DNA of 5,568 nt from contig NZ_CALEDC010000283.1 of the NCBI RefSeq assembly GCF_937949835.1, positions 1-5,568 on the forward strand, in the 5' to 3' direction. The DNA comes from an uncultured Campylobacter sp. GTDB taxonomy: Bacteria; Campylobacterota; Campylobacteria; Campylobacterales; Campylobacteraceae. The stretch's first letter is position 1, and every line of letters starts with the position of its first letter. Below, piece after piece: positions 4,049 to 5,568 of the stretch. Both the position numbers and the translations under genes were made by a program. The notes beneath the pieces are model-generated. The model was not told the origin of the DNA. It searched no databases and worked only from the letters and a program-made list of their open reading frames with translations.

Positions 4049-5568
4049 TTACCTTGCAAAGCCACCTTTTTTCGGACCGCCCTTGCCGTGGCAGTCTTTG
4101 TATTTTTTGCCGCTGCCGCAAGGGCAAGGATCGTTTCGCTTAGGCTTTTTGTCGCCAAACTCGTCTGAGCCCTTTAGCTGCGCCTCATTCGTGCTTGCAG
4201 CGGCAAGCTCTTTGGCGTTCGAGCTCTCCATGCGCTCCTGCATCGCGCGCTGCTCGGCTTCGATCTCCTCCCTAGATTTAAACTGGATCGAATGCAGCAA
4301 GCGGATGCTGTCGGATTTGAGGCGCATTACAAGCTCCATAAAAAGATTGTAGCTCTCCTTTTTATACTCGGTAAGTGGGTCTTTGTGGTTGTAGCCGCGA
4401 AGTCCGATGCCCGCTTTTAGGATATCCATCTGATACAGATGCTCCCGCCAGTCGCGATCGACGATCTGTAGATAAAGCATCTTTTCGATACTTTTGCGCT
4501 GCTGCGGATCGATCGGCGCCATCTTGTTTTCATACGAAACGGCAAGCGCGCCGATGATCTTTTCTTTCAGCTCTTTGAAATCATCGACCTTCTCAAGCTC
4601 GCTGTTTTCGAGCACCTCGCCCGTTTCTTGAGCGATTTTGGCGACGATCGGGAATTTATCGACCTCTTTGATATTTGCGCCGTCGAAAATTTCAAGCTCC
4701 TCAAGCACGCTAGAGATGTACTCCTCGCGGTTTTGGATGATTTTATCTTTCAGATCGTAGTCGGGGTCCAAAAGCTCGTTGCGATATTTATAGATTGTCT
4801 TGCGCTGCTCGTTTGCGACGTCGTCGTATTCTAGGATATTTTTACGCGCTTCAAAATGCAAGCTCTCGACCTTTTTCTGCGCGTTCTCTACTGCGCGCGA
4901 AACCATGCCTGATTCGATATGCTCGCCGTCTTTCAAACCCAAGCGGTCCATGATATTTTTAATCTTGTCGCTGCCAAAAATTCTAAGCAGATTGTCCTCC
5001 AAGCTTAAGAAAAACCTACTCTCGCCCGGATCGCCCTGTCGCCCGCTTCGTCCGCGGAGTTGATTATCGATGCGGCGGCTTTCGTGGCGCTCGGTACCTA
5101 AAATATACAGCCCGCCCAAAGCACGCACTTCATCGTCTATGCGGATATCCACGCCGCGTCCCGCCATATTCGTAGCGATCGTTACGGCACCCTTTACGCC
5201 TGCGTCTTTGATGATCTGCGCCTCGCGCTCGTGATTTTTAGCGTTTAGCACGGAGTGCGCGATGTTTTCTTTGACCAAAAGCTCGTGCAGCTTCTCGCTC
5301 TTTTCAATCGACGCCGTACCCACTAGCACGGGCTGACCTTTGGAATTTAGCCGCTTGATTTCGTTTATGACGGCGTCAAATTTCTCGCGCTCGGTTTTGT
5401 AGATAAGATCATTTTGATCCTTTCTGATAACCGGCACGTTCGTAGGGATCGAGACCACTTCGAGTTTGTAAATTTGAGAAAATTCCGTCGCTTCCGTCTG
5501 CGCCGTACCCGTCATGCCCGATAGTTTTTTGTAAAGTCTCCACGGCGCCATTCGGATGGTTATCGAGC
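4049..5568 (-). CDS. secA: Preprotein translocase ATPase SecA, C-terminal ~505 codons (runs off right edge)
   Basis: SecA is the cytosolic and peripheral ATPase that drives unfolded preproteins through SecYEG. The frame is open to the window edge; roughly 350 N-terminal residues are outside it, including Walker A/B and most of the cross-linking domain. Numbering from the Met codon at 5551, I see [16 protein letters not shown] (9-24); [12 protein letters not shown] (77-88); motif [12 protein letters not shown] (126-136), with V where many SecAs have T; and motif [20 protein letters not shown] (164-181). Then come the helical scaffold and wing ([20 protein letters not shown], 231-250), [21 protein letters not shown] (367-387), and the zinc-binding tail [15 protein letters not shown] with C476, C478, C487 and H488 (positions 4088-4126), which binds SecB and phospholipid. 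The stop is TAA at 4051-4049. The segment just before KLSGMTGTA is divergent (5540-5557). In C. jejuni the permease gene follows secA closely; here about 840 bp intervene. Confidence 0.97.
   Translation of the reverse strand, partial: SITIRMAPWRLYKKLSGMTGTAQTEATEFSQIYKLEVVSIPTNVPVIRKDQNDLIYKTEREKFDAVINEIKRLNSKGQPVLVGTASIEKSEKLHELLVKENIAHSVLNAKNHEREAQIIKDAGVKGAVTIATNMAGRGVDIRIDDEVRALGGLYILGTERHESRRIDNQLRGRSGRQGDPGESRFFLSLEDNLLRIFGSDKIKNIMDRLGLKDGEHIESGMVSRAVENAQKKVESLHFEARKNILEYDDVANEQRKTIYKYRNELLDPDYDLKDKIIQNREEYISSVLEELEIFDGANIKEVDKFPIVAKIAQETGEVLENSELEKVDDFKELKEKIIGALAVSYENKMAPIDPQQRKSIEKMLYLQIVDRDWREHLYQMDILKAGIGLRGYNHKDPLTEYKKESYNLFMELVMRLKSDSIRLLHSIQFKSREEIEAEQRAMQERMESSNAKELAAASTNEAQLKGSDEFGDKKPKRNDPCPCGSGKKYKDCHGKGGPKKGGFAR

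Noticed and set aside
3654..4127. A 157-codon open frame on the minus strand downstream of secA
   Set aside because: It begins inside the secA tail in another frame, has no ribosome site, and runs through AT palindromes and a tandem repeat. The translation is low-complexity and resembles no known protein.

Overview
The window is most consistent with a Campylobacter-type epsilonproteobacterium, probably one of the higher-GC oral lineages (C. gracilis/rectus/showae-like). The reasons are GC-rich coding regions with AAATTTTAAAATTT-rich spacers, AAGGA-type ribosome sites, FolD immediately followed by signal peptidase I, and SecA followed by a single LolC/E-type permease. The genus is an inference; no marker gene is present. 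All convincing protein genes are on the minus strand.

Layout from right to left, in the direction of transcription. (1) The C-terminal ~505 codons of secA (stop at 4049; the N-terminal part lies beyond the right edge). (2) A gene-free spacer of about 840 bp (3210-4048). It holds a cluster of CCGATC motifs, a 39-bp tandem duplication, AT-rich palindromes and, at 3303-3467, a small CRISPR-like relic: two repeat copies sharing 18 identical bases, preceded on the plus strand by a perfect TATAAT and a 12-bp inverted repeat. (3) A complete lipoprotein-releasing ABC permease (LolC/LolE type), probably starting at a TTG at 3209. (4) A second spacer (1225-2018) containing one small lipoprotein gene (1538-1675, 45 aa), a hairpin-forming island (1385-1460) and candidate folD promoter elements. 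(5) folD, complete. (6) The first 122 codons of signal peptidase I (lepB), whose ATG directly abuts the folD stop.

The genes are mostly housekeeping. SecA pushes preproteins through SecYEG and LepB cleaves their signal peptides. The LolC/E-type permease extracts mature lipoproteins, possibly including the small one encoded here, from the inner membrane. FolD supplies one-carbon folates and shares an operon with lepB by position rather than by function. The most unusual part is the spacer between secA and the permease gene. Those two genes are adjacent in relatives such as C. jejuni, but here they are separated by the CRISPR-like relic and repeat-rich DNA. No cas gene is in the window.
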